A DNA stretch of 64,000 nt from an uncultured Lachnospiraceae bacterium (GTDB taxonomy: Bacteria > Bacillota > Clostridia > Lachnospirales > Lachnospiraceae), in contig CADANF010000007.1 of assembly GCA_902789175.1 (NCBI GenBank), positions 1 through 64,000 on the forward strand, written 5' to 3'. Position 1 is the stretch's first letter. Each line of letters begins with the position of its first letter. The position numbers were made by a program, and so were the translations under genes. Under the pieces are notes generated by a model, which saw only the letters and a list, made by a program, of their open reading frames with translations, was not told where the DNA came from and did no database searches. Shown here in pieces: positions 51,874 through 63,030 of this stretch.

Positions 51874-53799
51874 ATGTTAGAGAAGATTAAAAAATGGACA
51901 GGCCTCGAAAAAAGAAATCCATATATTAATGAATACTTTGAAAGAAGTAATTTAAGAGCCAGTATTTATATGGCTATTATTGTTGTGGTTCTGGAAGGAT
52001 GGATGTTAAAAGAATTAACGGATATTGTCCTTAAATACCATTCAACTGTGGAAAAGATGAGAGATCCATATTGGCTCTTTACTCATTATGGAAGATATGG
52101 ATGGCTATTCTTAATGGGTGTGATAATCCTTATTTATACGGGTTTTTATTTTTCAGGGAAAAAAGTGAACAGGGTTTTAGGACATGTCCTTATCTGGGTA
52201 TTTGCTTTATCCTGTATCTTATTTGGTATTTATGTAGGTTATCATGATTATGAGGATGGTGAGCAGATCCTTACATTCCTTACTATGACAACATTTACTC
52301 TTTGTCTTCTTGTTTGGAGACCTATCATATCATTTTCAATTTCAGCTTTAAGTTTCGGCGGTTTCTATTATCTTATCAATCATCATCTTGAAGTAAGCCG
52401 TGCCACAAGGTTTAATCTTCTTACTATGTGGATAGGAACACTTACAGTTGCAGTCAGTATTTATTTCCAGCGTTATATTGAGGCGAAAAAAGATGAAAAT
52501 CTAGAGATAGTAAATAAGCATCTTAGATACATTTCTGATTATGATGAACTTACAGGGCTTCATAATCTGAGATATTTTACTATACATATCCATAAAAAAA
52601 TTAAAGAGATAAATGCCGAGGGAAAAGAGGCTGCTGTTCTTTACCTGGATATTGAGAATTTTAAATCTTATAATGATAGATATGGTTTTGGGGAAGGGGA
52701 CGTTCTCCTTAAGAAATTCGCGACAATTATAAAAGAAAAGATGGATGAGGAATCAGTGGCTCGTTTTTCAGATGATCATTTTCTTATCATGACAGAATTT
52801 GATGAGGGAAAAAAGATTACAGAGGAGCTTTCGAAGGCACTCAGGGAATTAAGTCCTAATGTCCGTCTGGAATTAAAAGCAGGGGCATATGTGATCGATA
52901 AGGAAGATGAAGATATATCCCGGGCATGTGATTATGCAAGAGTAGCCTGCAATGAGACTAAGAGAAGGTTTGATGTATCATTTTTTGTTTTCGATGAAAA
53001 ACTTGGAAATGATATGAAGAGAAAACAGTATATTATCAATAATATTGATAAAGCTATAGAAAATGAACATATTAAGGTATATTATCAACCTATTATGGAC
53101 AGCAGACTTGGTATAATGTGCGGTATGGAAGCTTTGGCAAGGTGGGATGATCCTGATTTAGGACTTCTTCCTCCATATCAGTTTATTCCTGTATTAGAGG
53201 AATACCATGAGATCGGTAAGCTTGATAAAGAGATCATGAGACAGGTTTGCAGAGATATAGCTGAAAGTAAAGGAACTGCTCTTGAGAGAGTTCCTGTGTC
53301 AATAAATTTCTCAAGAATTGATTTTGATCTTTACGATGTTCCGGCTGTTCTTCTTGAAACAGCTAAAAGATATAATGTAAACTGTGACATGCTTCATGTA
53401 GAGATTACTGAGAGTGCTCTTAACGGCGATATGGAAGGACTTAAGGCTACCATGGATGTCATAAGAAGAGAAGGATATACTCAGTGGCTTGACGATTTTG
53501 GAAGTGGTTACTCTTCACTGAATGTTCTAAAGGACTATAAGTTCGATGTATTAAAGATCGATATGGTATTTCTTAAAGGATTTGATACAAACCCTGAGAC
53601 AAAGACTGTTATCGAGAGCATCGTAAACCTTGCGAAGACTCTTAATATGAAAACTCTTACAGAAGGAGTTGAGACTAAAGAGATGTATGAGTTCCTGAAA
53701 TCTATCGGATGTGATATGTGTCAGGGATATTATTTTGGAAAGCCTGAAACTCATCAGAGAATTTTTGAGAGGATTCAAAAGAAAGAAATCGATGTATAA
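51874..53799 (+). CDS. membrane c-di-GMP phosphodiesterase (degenerate GGDEF, intact EAL)
   Basis: A 641-residue protein. Residues ~1-205 hold about six membrane helices. A GGDEF-type domain follows (~225-375; DYDELTGLHNLRYFTIH), but its active site reads FSDDHF instead of GGDEF, so cyclase activity is unlikely; it may bind GTP. The EAL domain (~385-635) is complete: EALARW, NFSRIDF, EITESALNG, DDFGSGYSSL, LKIDMVF and TLTEGVET. It should hydrolyse c-di-GMP in response to a membrane signal. It has its own perfect promoter. It lies between rplL and rpoB. Confidence 0.92.
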   Translation: MLEKIKKWTGLEKRNPYINEYFERSNLRASIYMAIIVVVLEGWMLKELTDIVLKYHSTVEKMRDPYWLFTHYGRYGWLFLMGVIILIYTGFYFSGKKVNRVLGHVLIWVFALSCILFGIYVGYHDYEDGEQILTFLTMTTFTLCLLVWRPIISFSISALSFGGFYYLINHHLEVSRATRFNLLTMWIGTLTVAVSIYFQRYIEAKKDENLEIVNKHLRYISDYDELTGLHNLRYFTIHIHKKIKEINAEGKEAAVLYLDIENFKSYNDRYGFGEGDVLLKKFATIIKEKMDEESVARFSDDHFLIMTEFDEGKKITEELSKALRELSPNVRLELKAGAYVIDKEDEDISRACDYARVACNETKRRFDVSFFVFDEKLGNDMKRKQYIINNIDKAIENEHIKVYYQPIMDSRLGIMCGMEALARWDDPDLGLLPPYQFIPVLEEYHEIGKLDKEIMRQVCRDIAESKGTALERVPVSINFSRIDFDLYDVPAVLLETAKRYNVNCDMLHVEITESALNGDMEGLKATMDVIRREGYTQWLDDFGSGYSSLNVLKDYKFDVLKIDMVFLKGFDTNPETKTVIESIVNLAKTLNMKTLTEGVETKEMYEFLKSIGCDMCQGYYFGKPETHQRIFERIQKKEIDV

Positions 53800-53826
53800 A
53801 AAAATTATAAATCATAAAAATAATCC

Positions 53827-53855
53827 TTGATTTTTATTTCTTAAAATGTTATAGT
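53827..53855 (+). promoter_or_regulatory. rpoB-rpoC promoter
   Basis: TTGATT (53827-53832) and TATAGT (53850-53855), with an extended TG-T, are spaced by 17 bp. The transcript starts near 53862 and has a leader of about 147 nt. I see no clear conserved RNA fold in the leader beyond a short TGG/CCA hairpin. Confidence 0.8.
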
Positions 53856-54008
53856 AATAAACTGTCATTATAGGCTAGTATGGTCTTTTGTGCCATTTTA
53901 TTAGTCTTTAGATTTCGTGCGCCTAAAAATGGCTTTAAATAAGCACTTTTAAGCATTTTTATTTCGCAAGAAATTGACAAATATATACAAGGGGTGAAAA
54001 ACACGTCA

Positions 54009-57000
54009 ATGAAAAAGTACAGAATGCATCCTATTAAATCTGGTAGAAGCATACGTATGAGTTTTTCCAACAAAAAAGAAGTGTTGGAAATGCCAAATCT
54101 GATCGGCGTACAGGTAGACTCTTATAAGTGGTTCCTCGACGAGGGCTTAAAAGAAGCTTTCGACGACATCTCACCTATAGTTGATTTTACAGGTAAGCTG
54201 AGCCTTGAATTTGTGGATTATGAACTTTGCACAGATGAGATCAAATACAGTATTGAAGAGTGCAAACAGAGAGATGCCACATATGCTGCACCATTAAAGG
54301 TGAACGTACGTCTGCGCAATAGTGAGACTGGTGAGATCAATCAGCATGAAATCTTCATGGGTGATCTTCCTCTTATGACACAGACTGGTACCTTCGTTAT
54401 AAACGGAGCAGAAAGAGTAATCGTCAGCCAGTTGGTTCGTTCTCCTGGCATTTATTATGCAATGGATCACGATAAGACAGGTCTTCCATTATATTCATGT
54501 ACAGTTATTCCTAACAGAGGTGCATGGCTCGAATACGAGACAGACTCAAATGGAATTTTCTGGGTACGTGTTGATAGAAATAGAAAGGTACCTATCTCAG
54601 TGCTTCTTCGTGCACTTGGACTTGGTACAGACGAAGAAATTCTTGATCTTTTTGGAGATGAAGAAAAGCTTCGCGCAAGCTTTGAGAAGGATCCTTCAAA
54701 GACATATGAAGAAGGTCTCCTTGAGCTTTATAAGAAAATGAGACCAGGCGAACCTCTCGCTGTTGAAAGTGCAGAAAGTCTCGTTAATGGTATGTTCTTC
54801 GATGCAAGAAGATATGATCTTGCAAAGGTAGGACGTTATAAATTCAATAAGAAACTCGCTTTAAAGAACCGCGTGAAGAATCTTATCCTTGCTGAGGATG
54901 TTATCGATCCTCTTACAGGTGAAGTTCTTTATGCTCAAGGCGAGATTCTTACAAGACATGCAGGAAAGAAGATTCAGGATGCTGCCGTTCCATATATCAT
55001 GGTTCAGACAGATGAGAAGAATGTTAAAATCCTCTCTAATATGATGGTAGACATCAAAGCATGGGTTTCTGATAAACTTTCAGATGAAGACATAGAAGAA
55101 CTCGGAATTGTTGAAGATGTTTATTACCCAGCACTTGAAAAGCTTCTTCTTGAATATGATGATGCTGAGGAACTTAAGGAAGAGATAAAGAAAAATATCA
55201 ATGAACTTATTCCTAAACATATCACTAAAGAAGATATTTTCGCTTCAATTAATTATAATATGCATCTTGAATATGGTATCGGTAACTCTGATGATATCGA
55301 TCACCTTGGTAACAGACGTATCCGTTGCGTAGGTGAGCTTCTTCAGAATCAGTATCGTATCGGACTTTCAAGACTTGAAAGAGTAGTTCGTGAGCGTATG
55401 CAGACTCAGGATATTGAGACCATCACCCCACAGTCTCTGATCAACATTAAGCCTGTAACATCTGCAGTTAAGGAGTTCTTCGGATCTTCACAGTTGTCAC
55501 AGTTCATGGATCAGAACAACCCTCTTTCAGAACTTACACATAAAAGACGTCTTTCAGCTCTCGGTCCTGGTGGTCTTTCAAGAGATCGTGCCGGATTCGA
55601 AGTTCGAGATGTACATTATACACACTATGGTAGAATGTGTCCTATCGAGACACCAGAAGGACCTAACATCGGTCTTATCAATTCTCTTGCTTCATATGCA
55701 AGGATCAATGAATATGGATTTATCGAAGCTCCTTATAGAAGAGTAGATAAAACAGATAAAGATCATCCTGTAGTTACAGATGAAGTTGTTTACATGACAG
55801 CTGATGAAGAGGATAACTACATCGTTGCTCAGGCTTCTGAGCCGCTTGATGAGGAAGGACATTTCGAGAGAAATAATATCGCTGGACGTTACAGGGATAT
55901 TACATCTGAGTTCCCTAAGACAGATATTGATTATATGGACGTATCTCCTCGTATGGTATTCTCAGTTGCTACATCCATGATCCCATTCCTTCAGAACGAC
56001 GATGCCAACCGTGCTCTCATGGGATCAAACATGCAGCGTCAGGCCGTACCTCTTCTTACAACTGATGCTCCTGTAGTTGATACAGGTATTGCAGCCAAGG
56101 TTGCAAGAGACTCAGGAATCTGTGTTATTGCTAAACGTGATGGTATAGTTGAAATATCATCAAGTGATAAGATCACAGTAAGAGCTGATAATGGGGAACT
56201 TGATGAGTATCCTGTTATCAAGTTCGCTAGAAGTAACCAGGGTAACTGCATGAACCAGAGACCTATCGTTAAGCGTGGCGATAAGGTCAAAGCTGGTGAT
56301 GTAATTGCTGATGGACCTTCAACAAAGAACGGAGAACTTGCACTTGGTAAGAACCCTCTCATCGGTTTCTCGACATGGGAAGGTTACAACTACGAAGATG
56401 CTGTCCTTCTTTCAGAAAGACTTATTAAAGAAGATGTTTATACATCCGTACATATAGAAGAATATGAATGCCAGTCAAGAGATACAAAGCTTGGACCAGA
56501 AGAGATCACAAGAGACTTAGCAGGACTTGCTCAGGATGCTCTTAAAGATCTTGATGAAAATGGTATTATCCGTATCGGTGCAGAAGTACGTGCCGGTGAT
56601 ATCCTTGTTGGTAAGGTTACTCCTAAGGGAGAGACAGAGCTTACAGCTGAAGAAAGACTCCTTCGTGCAATCTTCGGTGAGAAGGCTAGAGAAGTTAGAG
56701 ATACATCACTTCGTGTTCCTCATGGTGCTTACGGTATCATCATGGATACTAAGATCTTTACAAGAGAGAATGGTGATGAGCTTCCTCCTGGAGTAAATAT
56801 GTCAGTTCGTGTTTATATTGCTCAGAAGAGAAAGATCTCTGTTGGTGATAAGATGGCCGGTCGTCACGGTAATAAGGGTGTCGTTTCACGTGTCCTTCCT
56901 GCTGAAGATATGCCATTCCTTCCAAACGGACGTCCTCTTGATATCGTACTTAACCCTCTGGGTGTTCCATCACGTATGAATATCGGACAGGTACTTGAAC

Positions 57001-57842
57001 TTCACCTTGGACTTGCATCACAGGTACTTGGTGTTAAGGTTTCAACACCAATATTCGATGGTGCAAATGAAGATGATATCACAGCAGCACTTACATGCGC
57101 TAACGACTATGTAAATACAAGCTGGGAAGAATTTGAAGAAAAATATAAAGATAAGATAAAGAAGGAAACAATGCAGTATCTCTATGATCACAGAGATCAC
57201 AGAGCTGAATGGAAAGGTGTTCCTATTGATGAAAGCGGTAAGGTACAGCTCCGTGACGGACGTACTGGTGAACCACTTCCAGATAAGACATCTATCGGTT
57301 TCATGCATTACCTTAAACTCCATCACCTTGTTGATGATAAGATCCATGCTCGTTCAACTGGTCCATACTCACTTGTAACACAGCAGCCACTTGGTGGTAA
57401 GGCTCAGTTCGGTGGACAGCGTTTCGGAGAAATGGAAGTTTGGGCACTCGAAGCTTACGGTGCTGCATATACTCTTCAGGAAATTCTTACTGTTAAGTCT
57501 GATGACGTTACAGGACGTGTTAAGACTTATGAAGCTATCATCAAGGGTGAGAATATACCTGAACCAGGCGTACCTGAATCATTTAAGGTTCTCTTAAAAG
57601 AATTCCAGGCATTAGGACTTGATGTAAGAGTTCTTGATGAGCAGGGCGATGAAGTTGTATTTGGCGAATCAGAAGATTACGATAAAGAAACAAGAAAGAT
57701 GCTTGAGGGTGATAATAAGTTCACAGGCGATCTTGCTGATAATGGATTCAGTGAGATTGATGAAAATGATGAGTTATCAGAACTTGAGGGCGATCCAGAA
57801 GATGATCTTGTTGATGATGACTATTCTGATGATGAGAATTAA
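54009..57842 (+). CDS. rpoB: RNA polymerase beta subunit
   Basis: A catalytic-core subunit. ATG 54009 gives 1277 residues ([20 protein letters not shown]). An in-frame GTG at 53994 lies on top of the AAGGGG that should be the ribosome site, so I do not use it. The rifampicin region is wild-type: [20 protein letters not shown] with RLSALGPGG after it. [19 protein letters not shown] and the C-terminal [24 protein letters not shown] are present. The tail is acidic (Asp/Glu-rich). rpoC follows after 20 bp. Confidence 0.98.
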   Translation: MKKYRMHPIKSGRSIRMSFSNKKEVLEMPNLIGVQVDSYKWFLDEGLKEAFDDISPIVDFTGKLSLEFVDYELCTDEIKYSIEECKQRDATYAAPLKVNVRLRNSETGEINQHEIFMGDLPLMTQTGTFVINGAERVIVSQLVRSPGIYYAMDHDKTGLPLYSCTVIPNRGAWLEYETDSNGIFWVRVDRNRKVPISVLLRALGLGTDEEILDLFGDEEKLRASFEKDPSKTYEEGLLELYKKMRPGEPLAVESAESLVNGMFFDARRYDLAKVGRYKFNKKLALKNRVKNLILAEDVIDPLTGEVLYAQGEILTRHAGKKIQDAAVPYIMVQTDEKNVKILSNMMVDIKAWVSDKLSDEDIEELGIVEDVYYPALEKLLLEYDDAEELKEEIKKNINELIPKHITKEDIFASINYNMHLEYGIGNSDDIDHLGNRRIRCVGELLQNQYRIGLSRLERVVRERMQTQDIETITPQSLINIKPVTSAVKEFFGSSQLSQFMDQNNPLSELTHKRRLSALGPGGLSRDRAGFEVRDVHYTHYGRMCPIETPEGPNIGLINSLASYARINEYGFIEAPYRRVDKTDKDHPVVTDEVVYMTADEEDNYIVAQASEPLDEEGHFERNNIAGRYRDITSEFPKTDIDYMDVSPRMVFSVATSMIPFLQNDDANRALMGSNMQRQAVPLLTTDAPVVDTGIAAKVARDSGICVIAKRDGIVEISSSDKITVRADNGELDEYPVIKFARSNQGNCMNQRPIVKRGDKVKAGDVIADGPSTKNGELALGKNPLIGFSTWEGYNYEDAVLLSERLIKEDVYTSVHIEEYECQSRDTKLGPEEITRDLAGLAQDALKDLDENGIIRIGAEVRAGDILVGKVTPKGETELTAEERLLRAIFGEKAREVRDTSLRVPHGAYGIIMDTKIFTRENGDELPPGVNMSVRVYIAQKRKISVGDKMAGRHGNKGVVSRVLPAEDMPFLPNGRPLDIVLNPLGVPSRMNIGQVLELHLGLASQVLGVKVSTPIFDGANEDDITAALTCANDYVNTSWEEFEEKYKDKIKKETMQYLYDHRDHRAEWKGVPIDESGKVQLRDGRTGEPLPDKTSIGFMHYLKLHHLVDDKIHARSTGPYSLVTQQPLGGKAQFGGQRFGEMEVWALEAYGAAYTLQEILTVKSDDVTGRVKTYEAIIKGENIPEPGVPESFKVLLKEFQALGLDVRVLDEQGDEVVFGESEDYDKETRKMLEGDNKFTGDLADNGFSEIDENDELSELEGDPEDDLVDDDYSDDEN

Positions 57843-57862
57843 TCGAGAGGAGAGAAAGAAAG

Positions 57863-60800
57863 ATGGCAAATATTCCAGAAGTTGAGCAGGAACAACCTAT
57901 TAATTTTGATGCTATCAAGATTGGTCTTGCCTCCCCTGACAGAATCAGAGAGTGGTCTTATGGTGAAGTTAAGAAGCCAGAGACTATTAACTATAGAACA
58001 TTAAAGCCTGAAAGAGACGGCCTTTACTGTGAGCGCATTTTCGGTCCTACAAAGGACTGGGAATGCCACTGCGGTAAGTATAAGAAAATCCGTTTCAAAG
58101 GTATTATCTGTGACAGATGTGGTGTTGAAGTTACAAAGTCAAGCGTACGTCGTGAACGTATGGGACATATCGAACTTGCTGCACCTGTTTCACATATTTG
58201 GTATTTCAAAGGTATACCAAGCCGTATAGGTCTTTTACTTGACTTATCTCCACGTGTACTTGAGAAGGTTATCTATTTCGGAGCTTATATCATCCTGGAT
58301 CCAGGTGATACAGATCTTCATGAGAAGGATGTCATCACAGATGCAGAATTCCGTGAGGCACAGGATAAGTTTGGTTTTGGATCATTCAGAGCCGGAATGG
58401 GTGCTGAGGCTATCAAGGAACTCCTTGAGAAGGTTAACTTAGAGGAAGAATCAGTTAATCTTAAGGAAGAACTTGAAACAGCTTCAGGACAGAAGAAGGC
58501 TAAGATCATAAAGAAGCTTGAAGTTGTTGAAGCATTTAGAAATTCAGACAACAAGCCAGAATGGATGATCATGGATGTTGTACCTGTACTTCCACCAGAC
58601 TTAAGACCTATGGTTCAGCTTGATGGTGGCAGATTCGCAACATCAGACCTTAATGACCTTTACAGAAGGATCATTAACAGAAATAACAGATTAAAGAAGC
58701 TCCTTGAGCTTAATGCTCCTGAGATCATCGTACGTAACGAAAAACGTATGCTTCAGGAAGCAGTAGATGCACTTATTGACAATGGTCGTCATGGACGTGC
58801 CGTTACAGGACCTGGTAACAGAGCCCTTAAGTCACTTTCTGACATGCTTAAAGGTAAGCAGGGTAGATTCCGTCAGAATCTTCTTGGTAAGCGTGTTGAC
58901 TACTCAGGACGTTCAGTTATCGCGGTAGGACCTAACCTTAAGATCTACCAGTGCGGTCTTCCTAAGGAAATGGCTGTTGAACTCTTCAAGCCTTTCGTTA
59001 TGAGAGAACTTACAAAGAGAGGGCTTTCAAATAACATTAAGGCAGCTAAGAAGAGTGTAGAAAGACTTGAGCCACAGGTTTGGGATATCCTTGAAGATGT
59101 AATCAAGGAGCACCCGGTTATGTTAAACCGTGCCCCTACACTTCACAGACTTGGTATTCAGGCATTCGAGCCTGTACTTGTTGAAGGTAGAGCTATCAGA
59201 CTTCACCCACTCGTATGTACAGCCTTCAATGCTGACTTCGACGGTGACCAGATGGCTGTTCACCTTCCACTTTCTGTTGAAGCTCAGGCTGAGTGTAGAT
59301 TCCTCATGCTTTCATCTAACAACCTCCTTAAGCCTGCCGATGGTGGTGTAGTATCAGTTCCTTCACAGGATATGGTACTTGGTATCTATTACCTCACTAA
59401 CGACAAATATAAGGAAATTGAAGCATCAGAGGATGAGATAAAGAAGACATACTCACTTGATAATGAGCATGAGAACATCGAAGCAATCCAGAAGGATATG
59501 GAAGATGGTGTTATCAATTCACATGATATAATCAAGGTTCGTGTTGAAAAGAAGAGATCTAAAGATGGTAAGAATACTTACTATAAAGATATCATCAGCA
59601 CACCTTATGATATGGTTGGTAGAAGATATAAGAATCTTAATCGTGCATATCTTGCATTTGAAAATAAAGAGATCACTCTTCAGCAGCCAATCTATATTGA
59701 GAAATCAGCTGTAGCTGAAGACGGAACAGAGATTACCGGAATGGTAAGAACAACTCTTGGTAAGCTTCTCTTCAATGAGATCATTCCTCAGGATCTTGGT
59801 TTTGTTGACAGATCAGATAAGAAGCAGATCCTTGAGCCGGAAGTAAACTTCCATGTTGGTAAGAAGAACTTAAAGAAGATCCTTGATAAATGTATCAATC
59901 TTCATGGTTCAACAAAGACTGCAGAAGTACTTGATAACGTTAAGGCTATCGGTTACAGATACTCAACACTTTCGGGTATCACAGTTTCTGTAGCAGACAT
60001 GACTGTTCCGGAAAGCAAGAAGGATATTCTTGATGAGGCACAGGATATTGTAGATAAGATCACAGAGTACTACAACATTGGTTTCCTTACTGATGAAGAA
60101 AGATATAAGTCAGTAGTTAGAACATGGGAGAAAGCCGACTCAAATCTTACTAAGGCACTCCTTGATGGTCTTGATAAATATAATAACATTTACATGATGG
60201 CTGATTCAGGTGCCCGTGGTTCTGATCAGCAGATCAAACAGCTTGCTGGTATGCGTGGTCTGATGGCCGATACAACTGGTAGAACAATCGAACTTCCTAT
60301 CAAGTCAAACTTCCGTGAAGGTCTTGACGTACTCGAGTACTTCATGTCAGCTCACGGTGCTCGTAAGGGCCTTTCAGATACAGCTCTTCGTACAGCCGAC
60401 TCTGGTTACCTTACACGTAGACTTGTAGACGTTTCACAGGATCTTGTAATAAGACAGCCTGATTGTTCAGTTGGAAAACCAATTCCAGGTATGTACGTAC
60501 AGACATTTATGGAAGGCGACGAACTTATCGAGTCATTCCAGGAGCGTATCACAGGTCGTTATACAGCAGTTGATGTATATACAGCTGATGGTGAGAGAAT
60601 TGTTAAAGCAAATCATATGATCACACCTGCAAGAGCAGCCCGTATCGTAAATGAAGGTGTTGATGAAAATGGTGTTCCTTACTTCGATGAAGAAAAGGGA
60701 GCATGTAGAAGAGATGCTAAGTTAAAGATCAGAACAATCCTTACATGTAAGTGCCGCGTTGGTATCTGTGCTAAGTGTTACGGTGCTAACATGGCAACTG

Positions 60801-61744
60801 GACAGGCAGTACAGGTTGGTGAAGCAGTTGGTATCATCGCTGCTCAGTCAATCGGTGAACCTGGTACACAGCTTACTATGAGAACATTCCATACTGGTGG
60901 TGTTGCCGGTGGCGATATTACACAGGGTCTTCCTAGAGTAGAAGAAATTTTTGAAGCACGTAAGCCAAAGGGCGTTGCTATAGTTACAGAGAATGCTGGT
61001 AAGGTACACCTTATCGAAGCTAAGGATTCTGCTAAGAAGTTAAGAGAAGTTATCGTTACAGATCCTAAGACTGGTGAAGAGAAATCTTATCCAATTCCTT
61101 ATGGATCACGTATCAAAGTACATGAAGATGATGTGCTTGAAGCTGGTGATGTTCTTACAGAAGGTTCAGTTAACCCGCATGATATCTTTAGAATTAAGGG
61201 TATTGATGCCGTTGAAGACTATATGCTTCGCGAAGTACAGCGAGTATATCGTATGCAGGGTGTTGAAATCTCTGATAAGCATATCGAGGTTATCGTTCAC
61301 CAGATGTTAAAGAAGTCCAGAGTTGAAGATAGTGGTGATTCAGAATACCTTCCAGGTACATTTGTTGACAATCTTGATCTTGAGAATGCTAATGAGATCC
61401 TTGAAGCAGAAGGTAAGAGACTTGCTACATCAGAACGTGTACTTCTTGGTATCACAAAGGCTTCACTTGCAACAAACAGCTTCCTTTCAGCAGCATCATT
61501 CCAGGAAACAACAAGAGTTCTCACAGATGCAGCTATCAAGGGTAAGATCGATCCACTTCAGGGGCTTAAAGAGAACGTACTTATCGGTAAACTTATCCCA
61601 GCAGGTACAGGTCTTAAGAGATATCGTTCAGTTAAACTGGATTCAGAATATGTTGATGATATCGAAGGCATTGAAAATGCTGAAGTTTACTCAGATGAGA
61701 TAGTTGATGATTCTGAAGGATCAGAAATCGGATCAGAAGAGTAA
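57863..61744 (+). CDS. rpoC: RNA polymerase beta' subunit
   Basis: A 1293-residue subunit. The N-terminal zinc finger ([22 protein letters not shown]), the catalytic Mg site [12 protein letters not shown], the trigger-loop region ([21 protein letters not shown]) and the second zinc site ([13 protein letters not shown]) are all present. It ends with a short acidic tail. GAGAGGAGAG precedes the ATG. It is the last gene of the rpoBC unit; the rpsL promoter starts only 12 bp after the stop. Confidence 0.98.
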   Translation: MANIPEVEQEQPINFDAIKIGLASPDRIREWSYGEVKKPETINYRTLKPERDGLYCERIFGPTKDWECHCGKYKKIRFKGIICDRCGVEVTKSSVRRERMGHIELAAPVSHIWYFKGIPSRIGLLLDLSPRVLEKVIYFGAYIILDPGDTDLHEKDVITDAEFREAQDKFGFGSFRAGMGAEAIKELLEKVNLEEESVNLKEELETASGQKKAKIIKKLEVVEAFRNSDNKPEWMIMDVVPVLPPDLRPMVQLDGGRFATSDLNDLYRRIINRNNRLKKLLELNAPEIIVRNEKRMLQEAVDALIDNGRHGRAVTGPGNRALKSLSDMLKGKQGRFRQNLLGKRVDYSGRSVIAVGPNLKIYQCGLPKEMAVELFKPFVMRELTKRGLSNNIKAAKKSVERLEPQVWDILEDVIKEHPVMLNRAPTLHRLGIQAFEPVLVEGRAIRLHPLVCTAFNADFDGDQMAVHLPLSVEAQAECRFLMLSSNNLLKPADGGVVSVPSQDMVLGIYYLTNDKYKEIEASEDEIKKTYSLDNEHENIEAIQKDMEDGVINSHDIIKVRVEKKRSKDGKNTYYKDIISTPYDMVGRRYKNLNRAYLAFENKEITLQQPIYIEKSAVAEDGTEITGMVRTTLGKLLFNEIIPQDLGFVDRSDKKQILEPEVNFHVGKKNLKKILDKCINLHGSTKTAEVLDNVKAIGYRYSTLSGITVSVADMTVPESKKDILDEAQDIVDKITEYYNIGFLTDEERYKSVVRTWEKADSNLTKALLDGLDKYNNIYMMADSGARGSDQQIKQLAGMRGLMADTTGRTIELPIKSNFREGLDVLEYFMSAHGARKGLSDTALRTADSGYLTRRLVDVSQDLVIRQPDCSVGKPIPGMYVQTFMEGDELIESFQERITGRYTAVDVYTADGERIVKANHMITPARAARIVNEGVDENGVPYFDEEKGACRRDAKLKIRTILTCKCRVGICAKCYGANMATGQAVQVGEAVGIIAAQSIGEPGTQLTMRTFHTGGVAGGDITQGLPRVEEIFEARKPKGVAIVTENAGKVHLIEAKDSAKKLREVIVTDPKTGEEKSYPIPYGSRIKVHEDDVLEAGDVLTEGSVNPHDIFRIKGIDAVEDYMLREVQRVYRMQGVEISDKHIEVIVHQMLKKSRVEDSGDSEYLPGTFVDNLDLENANEILEAEGKRLATSERVLLGITKASLATNSFLSAASFQETTRVLTDAAIKGKIDPLQGLKENVLIGKLIPAGTGLKRYRSVKLDSEYVDDIEGIENAEVYSDEIVDDSEGSEIGSEE

Positions 61745-61755
61745 TAAAATAATAC

Positions 61756-61784
61756 TTGACACTTTTTGCTGTCAAATATATAAT
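61756..61784 (+). promoter_or_regulatory. full-consensus promoter of rpsL-rpsG-fusA
   Basis: TTGACA (61756-61761) and TATAAT (61779-61784) are spaced by 17 bp. Transcription should start near 61791, within the left arm of the following hairpin. Confidence 0.92.
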
Positions 61785-61787
61785 GTT

Positions 61788-61819
61788 AAGGCATGCGTTA
61801 GGTTTAACGCATGCCTTTT
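61788..61819 (+). terminator. hairpin after rpoC, also at the +1 of the rpsL transcript
   Basis: A perfect 13-bp stem, AAGGCATGCGTTA (61789-61801 region) with TAACGCATGCCTT, has a GGTT loop and a short T run. It can end rpoBC transcripts. As it begins at the predicted start of rpsL transcription, the rpsL mRNA would carry it at its very 5' end. Confidence 0.75.
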
Positions 61820-61879
61820 AAAGTCTATAAAGTTGGTTAGCTTTATAGAAGATATCATTTAAGAATCGGAGGTGAAATC

Positions 61880-62299
61880 ATGCCAACATTTAACCAGTTA
61901 GTAAGAAGCGGAAGAGAGACATCTGTTAAGAAGTCTACTGCACCTGCACTTCAGAGAGGATTTAACTCACTTAAGAAGAAGCCTACAGCATCAAATGCTC
62001 CTCAGAAGAGAGGTGTTTGTACAGCTGTTAAGACTGCAACTCCTAAGAAGCCTAACTCAGCTCTTCGTAAGATCGCAAGAGTACGTCTTTCAAACGGAAT
62101 CGAAGTTACTAGCTATATCCCAGGTGAAGGTCACAACCTTCAGGAGCATAGTGTAGTTCTTATCCGTGGTGGAAGAGTTAAGGACTTACCTGGTACAAGA
62201 TACCATATCATCAGAGGTACTCTTGATACAGCAGGTGTTGCTAAGAGACGTCAGGCACGTTCTAAGTATGGTGCTAAGCGTCCTAAGGATGCTAAATAA
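61880..62299 (+). CDS. rpsL: 30S ribosomal protein S12
   Basis: A 139-residue protein, the longer clostridial form with a ~14-residue insertion near the N-terminus compared with E. coli. The decoding-site segments are wild-type: [17 protein letters not shown] (streptomycin-site lysine kept), [37 protein letters not shown] precedes the ATG. It is first in the str operon; the gap to rpsG is a structured 208 bp. Confidence 0.98.
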   Translation: MPTFNQLVRSGRETSVKKSTAPALQRGFNSLKKKPTASNAPQKRGVCTAVKTATPKKPNSALRKIARVRLSNGIEVTSYIPGEGHNLQEHSVVLIRGGRVKDLPGTRYHIIRGTLDTAGVAKRRQARSKYGAKRPKDAK

Positions 62300-62335
62300 G
62301 CTTTAAGAAGCTAAAAGATCCATACTACAGATAAT

Positions 62336-62470
62336 CTCACATTAGAAAGTGCTGGTTATGGCATGAATTCATTTGATCGGGAAATCTCCCGGGAGGCTGT
62401 ATCTTCTTATACAGCCGGATAAATTTTAGCCACTATACAGCACGTACACACTAATCAAATTTAGCGTGAG
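62336..62470 (+). promoter_or_regulatory. candidate structured regulatory RNA between rpsL and rpsG
   Basis: Nested pairing is visible. CTCAC (62336-62340) pairs GTGAG (62466-62470), ATTAG (62341-62345) pairs CTAAT (62451-62455), and GTGCTG (62349-62354) pairs CAGCAC (62438-62443). Inside are two hairpins: CGGGA/TCCCG (62378-62391) and GGCTGTAT/ATACAGCC (62395-62416, 8 perfect pairs). It ends about 24 nt before the rpsG ribosome site. In E. coli S7 represses its operon by binding the rpsL-rpsG gap; this may be a clostridial counterpart (inference). Confidence 0.6.
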
Positions 62471-62507
62471 TACCTAAGAATTAATTTTTATTAAGGAGGG
62501 AAGAACC

Positions 62508-62978
62508 GTGCCACGTAAAGGACATATCGCAAAGAGAGATGTATTACCAGATCCTATTTATAATAGCAAGGTAGTTACACGTCTCATCAATACTATCATG
62601 TTAGATGGTAAGAAGGGCGTTGCCCAGAAGATCGTATACGGCGCATTCAACCGTATTCAGGAACAGACAGGTAAGGAACCTGTAGAAGTATTTGAGGCAG
62701 CTATGAACAATGTTATGCCTCAGCTCGAAGTTAAGGCAAGACGTATCGGTGGTGCTACATATCAGGTACCTGTAGAAGTAAGACCTGATAGAAGACAGGC
62801 TCTCGGACTTCGTTGGCTTACAATTTTCTCAAGACAGAGAACAGAGAAGACAATGGAAGAGAGACTTGCACTCGAACTTATCGATGCATCTAACAATACT
62901 GGCGCATCTGTAAAGAGAAAAGAAGAGATGCACAGAATGGCAGACGCAAACAAGGCATTTGCTCATTACAGATTCTAA
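62508..62978 (+). CDS. rpsG: 30S ribosomal protein S7
   Basis: A 156-residue protein that nucleates folding of the 16S 3' domain. The start is GTG 62508 after AAGGAGGG. Family features are [47 protein letters not shown] and [18 protein letters not shown]. It is second in the str operon; fusA follows after 52 bp. Confidence 0.98.
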   Translation: MPRKGHIAKRDVLPDPIYNSKVVTRLINTIMLDGKKGVAQKIVYGAFNRIQEQTGKEPVEVFEAAMNNVMPQLEVKARRIGGATYQVPVEVRPDRRQALGLRWLTIFSRQRTEKTMEERLALELIDASNNTGASVKRKEEMHRMADANKAFAHYRF

Positions 62979-63030
62979 TTGTATCTGTTATTGCTAAAAC
63001 TTTTTATTTTAAAATAAGGAGGGAAAAACC

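Noticed and set aside
53974..53979. A TTGACA just before rpoB as a second promoter
   Set aside because: No -10 element lies 16-18 bp downstream and it is too close to the start codon.
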